Shown: positions 19,559-30,456 of the stretch, one piece after another
Layout of the letters: every line of letters starts with the position of its first letter
Position numbering within the stretch: the first letter of the stretch is position 1
Assembly (NCBI GenBank): GCA_031835245.1
Contig: JAVKOQ010000501.1
Span: 1 to 32,213, forward strand
Length of the DNA: 32,213 nucleotides
Direction: 5' to 3'
From: Balamuthia mandrillaris
Lineage: Eukaryota; Discosea; Longamoebia; Balamuthiidae
Made by a program: the position numbers and the translations under genes
The notes under the pieces: generated by a model
Seen by the model: the letters and a program-made list of their open reading frames with translations, nothing else
Told to the model about the DNA's origin: nothing
Database searches by the model: none

Positions 19559-19646
19559 CGAGAGCGAGAAAAACCTTGCACCACTCGCGATAAACACTTC
19601 CTCTATCTTCTCTCTTCCTCTCTTCTCTCATAACAGAAGGTATTGA
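18517..19646 (+). CDS. DUF3592-like membrane protein
   Basis: Exons 18517-18830, 18917-19489 and 19637-19646 join in phase to about 298 residues. A membrane segment near the N-terminus (FIVGSVFVGTPLVL) and one near the C-terminus (AFSLFGAGLTLLTASVLLIS) enclose a soluble part. WPTTTARLTSF and later YSTPGTMFPLSYRPLNSKAA recall the DUF3592 pattern (W-x-T-x-A, and Y-x-x-G-x-x-x-x-x-Y-x-P). The family has no agreed function. Intron 2 carries (GA)n, not (CT)n, on the sense strand. The third exon adds only three codons; an alternative last exon may lie at 19691-19832. Confidence 0.65.
19508..19561 (+). repeat. (GA)n microsatellite in the DUF3592-like gene, purine on the sense strand
   Basis: The only clear intronic dinucleotide run in the window with purines on the transcript strand, inside the proposed intron 19490-19636. 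Confidence 0.9.
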
Positions 19647-19690
19647 ATCAAGGTTAACTGACTTCTTTAAAAAAGAAAAAGGGTAGGGAC

Positions 19691-19832
19691 GTCACCGGTT
19701 CTTTTAGGCCTCCCGCTCTCCGTTGGTGTGGCGGGAGGCTACGGTTCTACCTCCTGGCTGCAGCAGAAGCTAGACGAGCGGCTGCGACTAGTTGACAGAA
19801 ATGCTGATGACATGGCGGCACAAGAGTCCTAG
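19691..19832 (+). other. Possible alternative last exon of the DUF3592-like gene
   Basis: After GGGTAG an open stretch reads PVLLGLPLSVGVAGG, then WLQQKLDERLRLVDRNADD, and stops at 19830-19832. The first part would extend a membrane hairpin after the last predicted helix. It joins in phase only if the donor is at a weak GTTCCT near 19473, so it is not included in the gene. Confidence 0.35.
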
Positions 19833-19977
19833 GTCAATGCCGAGAGAAATGCTGATGCCAACACAGATAAAATGAAGGCGTTCGGTGTTTTTTTTGCTGT
19901 GTTGCTAAAAATAAATAAGCCATTACATTTCTCTTGCAGTTGTGTGAGGAAGTGACGACACCAAAACGCTCTGATTC

Positions 19978-22132
19978 TTAAAAGTAGGGAAAATCCTCAG
20001 CAGGGGGCTCAGGAAGAGATAAGGATATAGAAGCAAATGAAGGAGGGCTGAGAGTAGATGAAGGGTTAGGGGGAAGTAGCGTCTGTCCTGTTGAGGGAGA
20101 TACACGAAGAAGCGGGCGGAGAGATGGGTCTGAGGCACTTCGTCGGCGGGTAACGTGAGCTTTGTTCTTGGCGGACACAACAAAAGGAGCGGACTCAAAA
20201 GGCTCCACTTGATTGAGAAGAATGCCTTTCCCTTCTATGCGCAAGATGTATCTTTTGCGGCCATAGTATGAGTTCTTTTTAATCTTCACGAAGAACACAA
20301 CTGTTCTGTTCTTTGCGTCCATGATAAAGCTTCTGATGGCCACATCTTTGCTTGTAACTTGTTCTTTGCTCTCTTCTTCCCAAACCGTTAGTTGAAGAGG
20401 ACAGTCCACCGTTGATTTTCTCATCTCTCCCTCACCTTTTTCCAACACAAGGGTGCATCTTTCCTCTTCTCCAGTGATCCTCTTTGGTGAGGAGAGGTTG
20501 GTAAGAGGTTTTCGCTCCTCGCTGCTCTGGTGATTGCCTATATCTTGAAATGCTTGTTCGAGATCCGGCCCATCTCCCGTAATGCATGTGCTGAAGCAGA
20601 ACTCTTTGTTTTGCGTGACATTTTGAGGCACAGCATCCACCACTTTCAAGCGATACTGATTTAAGGATGGGGTGGGAGCTGCAGACAACGTTCGGAATCT
20701 TGAATTTTTTGCATTCCCGTCGTCCTCGTTTGCAGCGGTCCAGCCTGAGGTCCTTGGTGTCTTGGCGTCACTCCTCTGGTGCCCGGTTTTCTTTTCAGCA
20801 GGTTCAATTAGAATTTCCGTTGCCTGTTCCAAGTACATGCATTCACCATTTGTCCGCTTCCTTCGTCCAGCATATCCCTTCGCTTCCACCCTTCCAGACT
20901 GACGTTGTTGTTGATGCCGATAAATAGGAAGCTCTTGTGGCTGATGACCAAACGACGAACCGAACGAGTCCATACGATAAACAGCACTGTCGCCGAAGGG
21001 TGGACTAGAATCACTACCTGCAGAATGACATTGCGTCGATTGGGTATCAGACACATGTTTAAGGGAAAAAGTTAGCGAAGAACGCTACGGCTGAAAAATG
21101 GCGGTGGGGGAAACGTTGCAGAAGATAGGAAGCGGGACTGGTGTTGTTACCAGGAACATCGTTATCCGGGTAATGTTGAAAACAGGAGCCGTAATATTCT
21201 GGTAGGCATTGATAAGGGGTCGAAGGATGAATGTGTTTTATGGGAATGGTTGAATTGTTGTCTGGGAGACGATGATAACGGTAAAGAAGCCCATTAGGAG
21301 GAGAAGATGCGGTAGTAGGATAGATACGGGGAGAAGACCATGTAAGAATCGTGTATTCCACCAAAAGAAACATTTGTGTACGACCTCCTCTCTTGAAAGA
21401 AGGCAGTTGTCCCAACAAACATGACAATGGCAGGTCAATTTGGTTGGCGGTCAGCTCTAGCAGCTTTTCTACGCGAACGGCTGTTCGATAGAGCTCCATA
21501 ACATACCTTTCAACCAGAGAGCAAACCTCCGCAAGGGAACTGGTAGAATTCAACAACAGCCATAAAGTGCATATAGAAGGCACCTCGATGTTGACTTCAA
21601 TTTCATGCACCGAGTTCTTGCGCTCGGCTTCAATTCGTCTTGAGGAAGAGGATTGGAGCAACCCTGGATGATGGGGCAAAAGAGAATGGGCAGGTAGAGT
21701 TGAAAGAGGGCAGGATGGTTGCAATCTTTGCTGAGGTTCCGTGTCCGGAAAAGCGACCCGCTCCCAGCACATCTGCTGGCGGGTTACCTGTCCTGTAAAA
21801 TTTGTAACGGAAGAATATGCCGATGCTGAAGTAGAAGTTCTGGAGGGAAGGGTTTCATGATGACCTGTGGTAATGGGATAGTGGATGGTCTCTGCAACTT
21901 CTTCTTGTTGTTCTTGTTCTTCTTCTTCCTCCTCCTCTTCAGCTTCGCCTCTACCAATACAAGCTGCACAGACAGACAGAGGAGGGGTCGCGCTTAACGT
22001 CCTGCTTTGTGAGTTGTCCTCTTGCTTTGTTTTGGGTTTCGTTGGCTCTGGGATTGTACGATATGGCTCACTGGAAGGGCACGCGTCGAGCCGGCTTGCC
22101 TTACCGTAGTGAGGATCCCCGAGGTCCCACAT
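19978..22132 (-). CDS. Unrecognised two-exon protein, possible ubiquitin-like region and Ig-like C-terminal domain
   Basis: Exons 22132-21151 and 21017-19978 join in phase (…NDVPG/SDSSPP…) to about 673 residues. After a disordered N-terminus with a Glu/Gln run comes an ordered stretch (about residues 175-260) starting EIEVNIEVPSICTLWLLL, whose pattern could be ubiquitin-like, as in coilin-type N-termini. Near the C-terminus, DCPLQLTVWEEE, VVFFVKIKKNSYYGRKRYIL and APFVVSAKNKAHVTRRRS give alternating strands ending in a basic patch, reminiscent of p53/Rel-like or other Ig-fold DNA-binding domains. The tail is Ser/Pro-rich. A transcription-factor-like role is only a guess. The promoter would lie in 22133-22507. 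Confidence 0.6.
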
Positions 22133-22507
22133 TCAGTACTATAATAAACGGTACTGAAGTTGTAGCATGAGCTGACTAAACGTCCGCTCTCTTCCGCCAA
22201 ACTCAGAGACCTCACCAGTGCCTACGCTGCGCCTGGTTCTCTTCTGCTCTAAAGAAACCAACCGCGTTTGAAAAGAAAAGGTTCGTTCCGCGGTACAAAC
22301 TCGAAGTGTTTACGTAATTCTCCCGACAACGCACATTGTTTAAAGGGTGTTCTCTCCAAATTAAGAAATCTAATAGCGTCTTTAGGATACCAAAATGATC
22401 AAAGACGGGACAACCAAGGAAAAAATTTAAATTGGGAGTAGAGGCAGACCAAAGAAGAAGAAAATAGAGTAGGGGCGTAATCGCCATTTTGCTCGATTTC
22501 CGTCTCT
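22133..22507. other. Intergenic, between DCN1-like 3' end and the next minus-strand gene
   Basis: 375 bp in a head-to-tail arrangement. It should contain the 3' UTR of the DCN1-like gene and the promoter of the gene starting at 22132. It has an AT-rich block near 22418-22440. No gene or clear site seen. Confidence 0.5.
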
Positions 22508-22625
22508 TCAGTTCCGTTCTCCTTTCTCTGCTTGACCGTTTTGGCGCCATTCCACATAATCATCAAACAGCACAGGCCCTGCCAGAAGAGAAGGAGAAAG
22601 AAAAAAAGAGGAACAAAAGCAGAGA

Positions 22626-22672
<47 letters not shown>

Positions 22673-23956
22673 TCAACAACGACCAAAGTAAAAAAAGGGA
22701 CCAAATGAAAACTTACACGCAGAATTAGAGTCATAATTGGAAAAGTCTTCGTTGATACTCCTCGAAAATTCGAAAAAGGTGCCCCATTGGTCCTTGTTGA
22801 TAACTTTGTAGTCCGTTTGCTGTTGCACAAAGCTTGTAAATGACTTAGTATGAGCACGATCCCCCATCAGCAGTAACCAAAGCTCAGCTGCCATTTCCTT
22901 ATCTTCCATTCATCAGACCACCACCAAAAGTTAGTTCTTTTTTGTGCTTTGTTCTTTTCATCATTGAGAAAGGAAGTGGAATTACCAAGAGCTTTTTGCC
23001 CCGTATCTTTGGCGAATACAAACGAAAAGTCGTACACCTGCTTGAACACTTTATCATCGGATAACGACGAACGAAGGTCAGTTAAAAGCTGTTGCATTCT
23101 CTGTGGTGTATCAACTCTGCAAATGATGTACCACAAAGAGCGGGTGAGTTCTTTGCTTTCTGACGTCTCGTCGAGTAATTGAGAGGAAAGGAGGCGTTAC
23201 TTCATTTCTGAAAGACGCATGAATTCTTCTTCTGTAAAGTATCCCATTCGTTCCGCTTTTAGATGAAAAGCCAACACTAACAAAACAACCTACACAACAC
23301 GCCCGTTTTGTGGTCACTCAAAAAGGCAAACAACAGAGAATGCGAATGAACAGAAAATGCAACAGGGCAGCTCCATACGTACATCTTCTGGCGATACTTC
23401 CACATCTTTACAAAACTGTACAATTCCATCAGGACCCATTTCTCCTGGTTCTTGAGGGTCTACGTAGACAAGTTTAAGTTAGCTTTGTAAGGCAACCATT
23501 AAACGGCTTGCTTGAGCGAAAGAAGGAAACGAAAGGACGGTTGGCCAAAACTACAACAACAAAACAAGAACCAAATGGCCGCAACCACAACAAGGAAGTA
23601 CAAAACTCACCAACATAACTTTGGAACCACTTTCTTAGGCGGTCACAGGTAAACTTGCCCACCTTGCCACCTCCTTTCTTGTTACCCTTGTTTAGCGCCA
23701 AAGCATGTGAGCAAAGTATCAAGCATGGGTGAGTGTAGGTGAGGGAGAGAGAGAGGCAAACACTTACTTTAGTTGTTGTGGCTCTTCTTTTCTTCGTTGG
23801 GGGTTCTTTTGTCTCTTTTTTCTTGGCCCGTCCCTTCGTTCGGCCGTTCTTTTTAGGCTCATTGTCCTGTAAAACCTCTTCCCTTCCCTTTGCCTTCCTC
23901 TTTGCCCTTGTTTCCATTCTTGCTCGCCTGTTCTTCACAAAGAGGAGGAGCATCAA
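22508..23956 (-). CDS. DCN1-like protein (DCUN1D4/5 type), cullin neddylation co-E3
   Basis: Exons, all joined in phase: about 23956-23768, 23686-23611, 23459-23383, 23289-23201, 23116-22986, 22902-22717, 22578-22508. DCN1 proteins bind cullin and the NEDD8 E2 and promote NEDD8 transfer to cullins. The potentiating-neddylation domain is complete: [71 protein letters not shown], and the C-terminal patch [20 protein letters not shown] then [18 protein letters not shown]. There is no UBA domain. The N-terminus is Lys/Arg-rich ([13 protein letters not shown]), like the nuclear DCUN1D4/5 group. The start is uncertain because an acceptor-like AG lies just before METRAKRK. Intron 6 contains a (CT)n run. 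Confidence 0.92.
22630..22670 (-). repeat. (GA)n microsatellite in the last DCN1-like intron, (CT)n on the sense strand
   Basis: About 20 units within the intron 22716-22579, upstream of its acceptor. Confidence 0.95.
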
Positions 23957-24296
23957 AAGAAAAAAAAAGACAAATCAGTGGTTAGGGTACAGAAAAGAAA
24001 ATAAAACAGAGAGAAAAAAAAAGGAGTAGTTTGTCACCTGCTGCACTCGGAGGGGTGAGGTAGCAGAAAAAGTGAGCAAGAAGAACTGCAAAAACGTAGC
24101 GCTTTGACACTGCACACCACACCAGCCGCAATGCACACCACCAGCTGTGATTTTGTTTTTGATTTTCTTTGCGCCCAATAAATTTCAAAGAAGAATTTGG
24201 GTTTGATTTTGGGATGGAGAAATTTCCGGCCGGCAAATTTTTTTGATTGCCCATTGGTTGGGAATCTGATTGTCGACAACATTTACCAACCCACAC
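23957..24296. promoter_or_regulatory. Divergent promoter region, DCN1-like/TPR-like
   Basis: 340 bp between opposite starts. At 24220-24240 AAATTT flanks the palindrome CCGGCCGG on both sides, and there are further AATTT words at 24180-24200. Role inferred from position. Confidence 0.5.
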
Positions 24297-25258
24297 ATGG
24301 CAGAAAGAAAACAAGATGCCTCGCCTGGCTCTGCACTCGCGCTGGAGGAGGTGCGGCTTTCGCTCACGTTATGTTTGTTGTGGCCTTGACTCACTGTTGA
24401 CGTTGCACTCTAAAGCTTCAGTTACAGTTGAACCAACGGCCAGAGGACGTTGATCTTCTGTTGGCTGTAGGGACGCTACTTTCACGGAGGGCCAGGGCTT
24501 TGCAACAGGAACTGCATGAATGGGAGCGCAGGCGGCATGGAGGGGAAACCGGCGTTGATGCTCTGCCTTCAAACTTCAGTGCCCAGCAAGTGGTTTCCCA
24601 AATTGCCGCACTTGACATGCAAGTAGTTATATTTTTTCTTTTCGCTTCAGTTATACGTTGAGAATCTGATCTTTCGTTGCAAAACAAAAAGGCAAACGAG
24701 TTGTTGTCAAGAGCAGCAAAGTTGGATCCTCAGAAGACAGCCCAACAAGCTCCCAGCACATGCACATGGCGCAACCCACCAGACCCTTCTTTATCCTATA
24801 GAAGCACCGCTGCCTCTAGTTCTTCTTCTGCATCGCGTAATGAAGAAGAAGATTCCTCTGAAGAAGAGGAAGAAGAAGAAATGGACGAAGCGGAACAAGA
24901 AAGGCACATGTTCGGCTTGGCTCAACGACAGTACGAGAGCATGTTGGCCCAATCGCCAACTCAACAACAACGTGGTCCAAGAACCGCTGAACAAGAACAT
25001 CTAATGCTACGGTTACGCTATGCAAGAATGCTGCTCAACAAGGTCACGGAAGAAAGAAGAACGAGGGAAAGGCAAGAGCAAGAAGGACAAGACCCCACCG
25101 AAAGCATGCAGTACTTGCAGAGGGCAGAGACGTTGCTGAACGAAGCGGCCGCTTGCGGTCCTCTCTTGGAGGCGTTTCCTTCGTTGGAGCGAGATAGAGA
25201 AGCTCTGTCCCATCAATTGTACACGTTGAAACATAACAAACGGCCAAAGAGTGGATAA
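24297..25258 (+). CDS. TPR-like helical protein of unknown function
   Basis: Proposed exons 24297-24350, 24416-24622, 24692-25258 join in phase to about 275 residues. EDVDLLLAVGTLLSRRARAL and ANELLSRAAKLDP look like parts of TPR helices. A Ser/Glu acidic stretch follows (about residues 120-145). Then come long helices, with LMLRLRYARMLLNKVTEERR and a last TPR-like TESMQYLQRAETLLNEAAA. No membrane segment. The first exon is short and its donor (GTGCGG) is weak, so the N-terminus is the least certain part; the third exon is solid. It converges on the ankyrin/ARM gene, whose end lies only about 80 bp away. Confidence 0.65.
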
Positions 25259-25337
25259 CAATGATACAACTTTTAGCTCTTTGAAGGCTTTACACAAGAA
25301 GAAGAAGAAAGGAGAACGAATGTTACATCGATGTTGG

Positions 25338-27391
25338 TCACGTGATAGACCAGCCCAGATTTGCCAAAGTGCTTAACGCTTGCTCTCTGGTGATGCCATC
25401 AGACTCGGTCAATATCCGCAACGAACCTACCAACTTTTCTTTGTGGGGTTGCATGGCTTCCTTCGTCGATGCCTCTGTTAAAATATCGAACCAGAATGAT
25501 AACATAGAAACAGAAATGAGGATAGATTCGTGAGAGGGAGAGAGAGAGAAGAAAGGTGAAGAGAAAGCGAAACGATGGAAAGAACGTACCGCTGGAAAAA
25601 TAAAATAAGATGGTGGCAGTGCTTCGCTTAGTTATAGGCGAAACAGAGATTCTTTTGCATCATCCGAAGTAGATTGAATAGTGGCTTCGACAGCAAACGG
25701 AAGCACTTCTTTCATCTGCTCCGCTTTCATTGCTGACAAAAAAGTGAGCAAGACGAAAAGCGATCAAAAAAAACAAAATAAAATAACTAAATAACTAAAT
25801 AACAAAAAAAAACATAGAGAAAGGAAAGAAAGAGACCTCCACTCTTTAGAATGGTGGCCACAGCACGAAGAGCTTGCTCTCGAGCCTCGTCTTGGCCTCT
25901 TCGTTGTTTGCTTCGAGTTAACACATCCAACAAACTCAAAGTCAGCTCTGACTCAACCACGAAGCGAAGCAACGTTGTTCGACCTTGTTGTCGCTGTTGC
26001 TCTTCTCCGACTGCTTGTTCTTCTGTTTGCAAAGTGGTGTTTGCTTCGTGTTCTTTGACTTCCGGTTCCATCACCAGTTCGAGAATGTTGCCAATTGTCT
26101 GTAGCGCAGCGAGCACGATGCATTCTTGCTCTTCATTCTGCCGTAGAAAGCCAACCAATAACTCCATAGATTTATCGACCAATACTATCCTAGCTTGTGT
26201 TAAGCCTAATGGAAACAACTTAGTGCTGCCATATAACATGAAATGAAAGGAGGAAAGAAGAACATAGAATTTCCAGGGGAGGCCGAGAAGAGGACGAAAG
26301 TGGTGGAGAGGGACATACTGCATCCATTTGACAGATTTGTCAGAGTTCGACAGCCATCGTGTCGTATTGCTGCATCTTCCGAACGAAGAAGAGATAATAT
26401 AAGAGCAAGATCTACCTCTTGTCTTACTCTTTGTTTGCCTTCCTCTATAAAAAACCTAAGTGAGTTGCAAAGAAATAAAATTAAAATAAGGATAAAATAC
26501 CAAAACCGCGGGTGAGCTCGGCCAAAACAGAGCAAGCTTTAGGCTTAAGGGCCTCCATTTTTGGTTGGATGAGCAGTTGTCTTAGTACTCGTAACCACTT
26601 GCAAGCCACTGTAGACTTGTTCTTTTCTTCACAAACCGAAAATGCAAATTTAGCTGCAATACGAGAGCAAGAGAGAGAACATGATTTTAAACAAACCAGA
26701 GTAAGTGCACAGGGCAAGGAGAGTATGCATCGCATACTTTTTGACAGAGGCATCTGCGTGAGCGCATATTAAGCTGAACAAAAACGCAAACGTTCCTGTG
26801 CACTCCCCTATCTCTGTTGCATATTCTTCCTCTTTTTTTTTTTTGTTGTTGTTGTTGTTGTTGTTTTGGGTTGTTTGTTAGAAAAATTTGATTCTGCTAA
26901 TGGATGTTGAAGAAAGATATCTTAGGAATGTACCTCTAGCAAAATTGTGAAGCACAACAGCAGCCATAACGAGAATATCTTTCGGCTCGGAAGGAGGTGC
27001 GCCTTGTTTTGAGCCATCTTCTCCACTTTTGCCGGTCCCATCGTAACGTAGTAAATGAACTACCTTTTGCCAAACTTCTTTCGTCAGTCGTACTTCTGCT
27101 CTTCGTAGTAGCGCTCTTTGTGGCTCTGTTAAATTTTATCATTAATGTTAGCTGCAGTTGTGATTGGATGTATTGTTTGTTGCGTGTTTGTCACCTGCAG
27201 ATAGAGAATAGAGAAACGTGAGAGCTTCTTTCTTGGTCAGAGAAGTTGTGGCTCCTTCAGTGGATGAACCGGAAGCCAACCCTGTCGTCAGCACTACTTC
27301 TTTCTCTTCATTGTGTTCCCGTGTTTAATATGGAGAGAAATGAGACAAGAGAACAAAGTTATCGGGAGACCAGAAAGAAGAAAGGAGGGAG

Positions 27392-27425
<34 letters not shown>

Positions 27426-27988
27426 CGACAAAGAGAAGAGTCGAAACCTTTAAGGACCGAAAACAGCAACTTGAGAGTATCGTTATGGGCTTCGGAAGTA
27501 AGGGAAGACTCATCAGTTGGAAGCTCGGTGTAAGGGCTGCTCTTGCGAAGGTTACACAGAAAAGGATTCGCGTCTTTGTCTAACAACCGTTTGATCAGGT
27601 CCAGCGGTGCCCCTTCCTTCACAGCCCAATGCAATGCCGTATTTCCGTTCGAGTCTTTCTTGTTTGGGTTCAACTGACAAAATCAAAAAAGAAGTATGAC
27701 CGTAAGAACGAAAGAAAGAAAGAAAGAAACTGCAACAAAGAAAGAAAGTAGGAAGGAAGTAGTAAAAGAAAAACGAACTCCGCCAAACAAAAGAAGCTCC
27801 ACCACTTTCCAGTGTCTCTCTTTGAGGGAGACGTGAAGGGCGGAGAGGTGACCGAGGTCATGACAGGGGTACAGGCTATCGAGCTGCGCTTTGCAGGTTC
27901 CCTGCTGCAAGATTTGCAGCACCTTGAACTTTTCCCCGGACTTGGCCGCTTTGAACAACGGCGATGCTTCCGCTTCTTTCCCTTCCAT
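25338..27988 (-). CDS. Ankyrin-repeat plus armadillo-like protein
   Basis: Exons 27988-27779, 27673-27448, 27305-27195, 27125-26934, 26653-26501, 26444-26319, 26205-25837 and 25732-about 25632 join in phase to about 495 residues. The N-terminal third has ankyrin repeats (SALHVSLKERHWKVVELLL; NGNTALHWAVKEGAPLDLIK). The rest is armadillo-like helices (LRVLRQLLIQPKMEALKP; SEDAAIRHDGCRTLTNLSNG; ECIVLAALQTIGNIL; EQALRAVATILKSG). It is likely a cytoplasmic scaffold; partner unknown. The 3' end is odd. The eighth exon meets TAA at 25632, yet a well-formed exon at 25474-25338 (ending ALSTLANLGWSIT) follows an intron with good splice sites. A 2-nt micro-exon would join them in frame. Alternative ends are the other explanation. 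Confidence 0.8.
27393..27422 (-). repeat. (GA)n microsatellite in ankyrin/ARM intron 2, (CT)n on the sense strand
   Basis: GA run within the intron 27447-27306 of a minus-strand gene. Confidence 0.95.
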
Positions 27989-28413
27989 CTTCCTTTGCTA
28001 TGAGAATTTTCGCGTCGACGCGAACAATTTATTCATCCGATCACGTCGTCCTGAAATGTTTTATTCTCCGAACGAGGAGTCATTAGCCGCAATTTTAAAT
28101 ATTGTTGGAAAAATTATTGGTCGACGGAATTTGTCCCCAAACAGAAAAAAAAATTCCCCACCGCGAAGAAAAAGAGAGGAGAGGAGAGACGTGGTGCTTG
28201 CAAAGCAGAGGGGGGAAAAAACAACCAACGGAGGAGGAGGACTTCATTACCCTTTTTTTTTTATCTATTTGCAACTTGTGGGACCCAAATAGTGCGCCAA
28301 GGCTCTCCTTTCAAGCCCGAAACAAACCATTTTTTCCTGACTTGGCATTTTTTTTGCTTGTTTGAGTCACTGTTAGGGGGTGTTTTTTTATTTTCGGATA
28401 AGAGAAAGAGAAG
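27989..28413. promoter_or_regulatory. Divergent promoter region, ankyrin-ARM/Mo25
   Basis: 425 bp between opposite starts. It has a perfect 16-bp palindrome 21 bp from the ankyrin-ARM ATG, AT-rich words (AATTTTAAATATT near 28090) and an A/G-rich stretch. No gene supported. Confidence 0.55.
28009..28024. promoter_or_regulatory. 16-bp perfect palindrome TTCGCGTCGACGCGAA
   Basis: Perfect dyad in the ankyrin-ARM/Mo25 intergenic region. The TTCGCG/CGCGAA ends resemble E2F/DP or MBF-type cell-cycle sites (TTTCGCGC, ACGCGT), which would fit regulation of either flank. The assignment is inference. Confidence 0.5.
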
Positions 28414-29152
28414 ATGAGTTTTTTCATCAAGAGCAAGAAGGAGAAGCCCGCCAGCTTGGTAAAGCACAGCAAGGCCGCTCTTGCGAGCTGGCAGAAGAAC
28501 AAGGACAACTCCAGCAAGCAAGGCAAGGCCCAGGGAGAATTAAGTAACGCTCTGAAGGGGATGAAGGCGGTGCTTTACGGCGACGAAAAGTCGGAACCCA
28601 ATCCTGAGGCCATCAACGAACTCGCCGCTGAGATTCTCAGCTCCGACCTTATTGCCCTTCTCATCAGCAACCTTGCCGCACTTGCCTTTGAGGTTACTGT
28701 CTTCTCCTTGCTATCGCTTTCTTCTTCCTTTGCTTTCTGCTCTTCCCACTATTTCTTTCAAACTTCTTTCACCACTTTTTCTTGCTCTTCACTCATCCCT
28801 TTCCCGCTTCCTCTCTCTCTCTCTCTCTCGCTGTCTCTCCTTCCCTCTCTCAACAGGCAAAGAAAGACTTTGTGATAATATTTGGAAACTTGATGCGGCG
28901 CGAAGAAGGCGGCCGCAAACCTTTTGTGGAATACATGGAAAAGAACACCCCCCTTCTGGACACTCTTTGTATTGGCTATGAAGATGCTGAAGTGGCTCTT
29001 CCCTCTGGTCAGATGTTGCGGCAGTGTCTCGAGCATGAACCTCTTGCAAAACATGTGCTCCGTTCTCCCAACTTTATTAAGTTCTTCACCTATGTTGAAT
29101 ACGAGGGCTTTGACGTCGCCTCTGATGCATTCATGAGTTTCAAAGTGCGTTT

Positions 29153-29195
<43 letters not shown>

Positions 29196-29945
29196 GTTTC
29201 TCCTTCTCTTTCTCTCTTTCTCTTTCCTCTTTCTCTCCTTGCCCGTTTTCTTTCGAGCAGTGTAAAGAGCCTGAATGTAACTTTTCGCACAGGACCTTTT
29301 GACAGTGCACAAAGCTCTATGTGCTGAATATCTAGAGTCGAACTATGATACTATCTTCGAGGAATATACCCACTTGTTGCACTCCAAGAGCTACGTTACT
29401 AAGAGGCAATCCCTTAAGGTCACTCTCTTATCTTTGTTGTTTCCTTTCTTACTTTTTTTGTCCCTTTTTCTTTCCCTTTTTCTCTTCTTGCGTTACTTAA
29501 AATTATTTCTGTTCTCTATCCTGATTTCCCTTTTCAGTTGTTGGGAGAGTTGCTGTTGGACAGAGCCAATTTCAATGTAATGACAAAGTACATCAGCGAC
29601 GAAGAAAATCTCAAATTGATGATGAACCTGCTGATCGATAAGAGCAAAAACATTCAATTCGAGGCCTTCCACGTGTTTAAAGTCTTTGTGGCCAACCCCA
29701 ACAAGGCTAGGCCCATCCTCGAAATTCTTGTCAACAACAAACATAAACTCATCGCTTTCCTATCCAACTTCCACAACGATAAAGGTTTGTCTCTCTTTCT
29801 TTCATTTTGTGGCTCTGGATGCTTTTGTTTACCCTCTCCTTGTCCAATTCTTTGCTTTTTCCTTTGTTCAACAGACGACGAGCAATTTGCGGACGAGAAA
29901 GCATTTTTGCTTAAACAGATCGAGCAACTGCCTGACAGTCTCTAA
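28414..29945 (+). CDS. CAB39: Mo25 / CAB39 scaffold protein
   Basis: Five exons (28414-28692, 28857-29144, 29293-29418, 29538-29784, 29875-29945) join in phase to 336 residues, the normal Mo25 length. Mo25 is a helical-repeat scaffold that binds STRAD and activates LKB1, and also activates germinal-centre (Ste20) kinases. Family marks: the N-terminal [20 protein letters not shown], the run [31 protein letters not shown] with [47 protein letters not shown], and the C-terminal [18 protein letters not shown]. All introns are pyrimidine-rich, two with (CT)n. The start follows directly from the family N-terminus. Confidence 0.98.
28811..28830 (+). repeat. (CT)n microsatellite in Mo25 intron 1
   Basis: CT run just upstream of the acceptor CAACAG, sense strand pyrimidine. 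Confidence 0.9.
29157..29192 (+). repeat. (CT)n microsatellite in Mo25 intron 2
   Basis: About 17 CT units shortly after the donor GTGCGT, in the intron 29145-29292. Confidence 0.95.
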
Positions 29946-30254
29946 ACAGCTTCCTCTCCTTTTTTCTTCTCTTTCTTCAGGTACGTCTTCTCTCTTTCTC
30001 TCTCTCTACTTTATCATTCATTCGCAGTTGTTTCTGCCATTTGTTTAGGGTGATCCTTGCCTGCTGTTGTTGCTGCATATCTCGTGTAATTATACTTGAT
30101 GGCCTCTCTTTTCTTTGTTCTCGTCGTCTTGTGTTTGCTTTTGTTTTAGTGAAAGCGATTTGTTTTTAGGTGCTTTTTCCTGTTGCTTCAATCAAAAAGT
30201 TGTTTTTACATAGCGCTTGTTGTTCTTTCGTTCTTTCTTTCTTTCTTTTCTTTC

Positions 30255-30342
<88 letters not shown>

Positions 30343-30393
30343 TTCTTTCTTTCTTTCTTTCTTTTCTTTCTTTCTCTTTCTTTTTTTTCTTTC

Positions 30394-30456
<63 letters not shown>

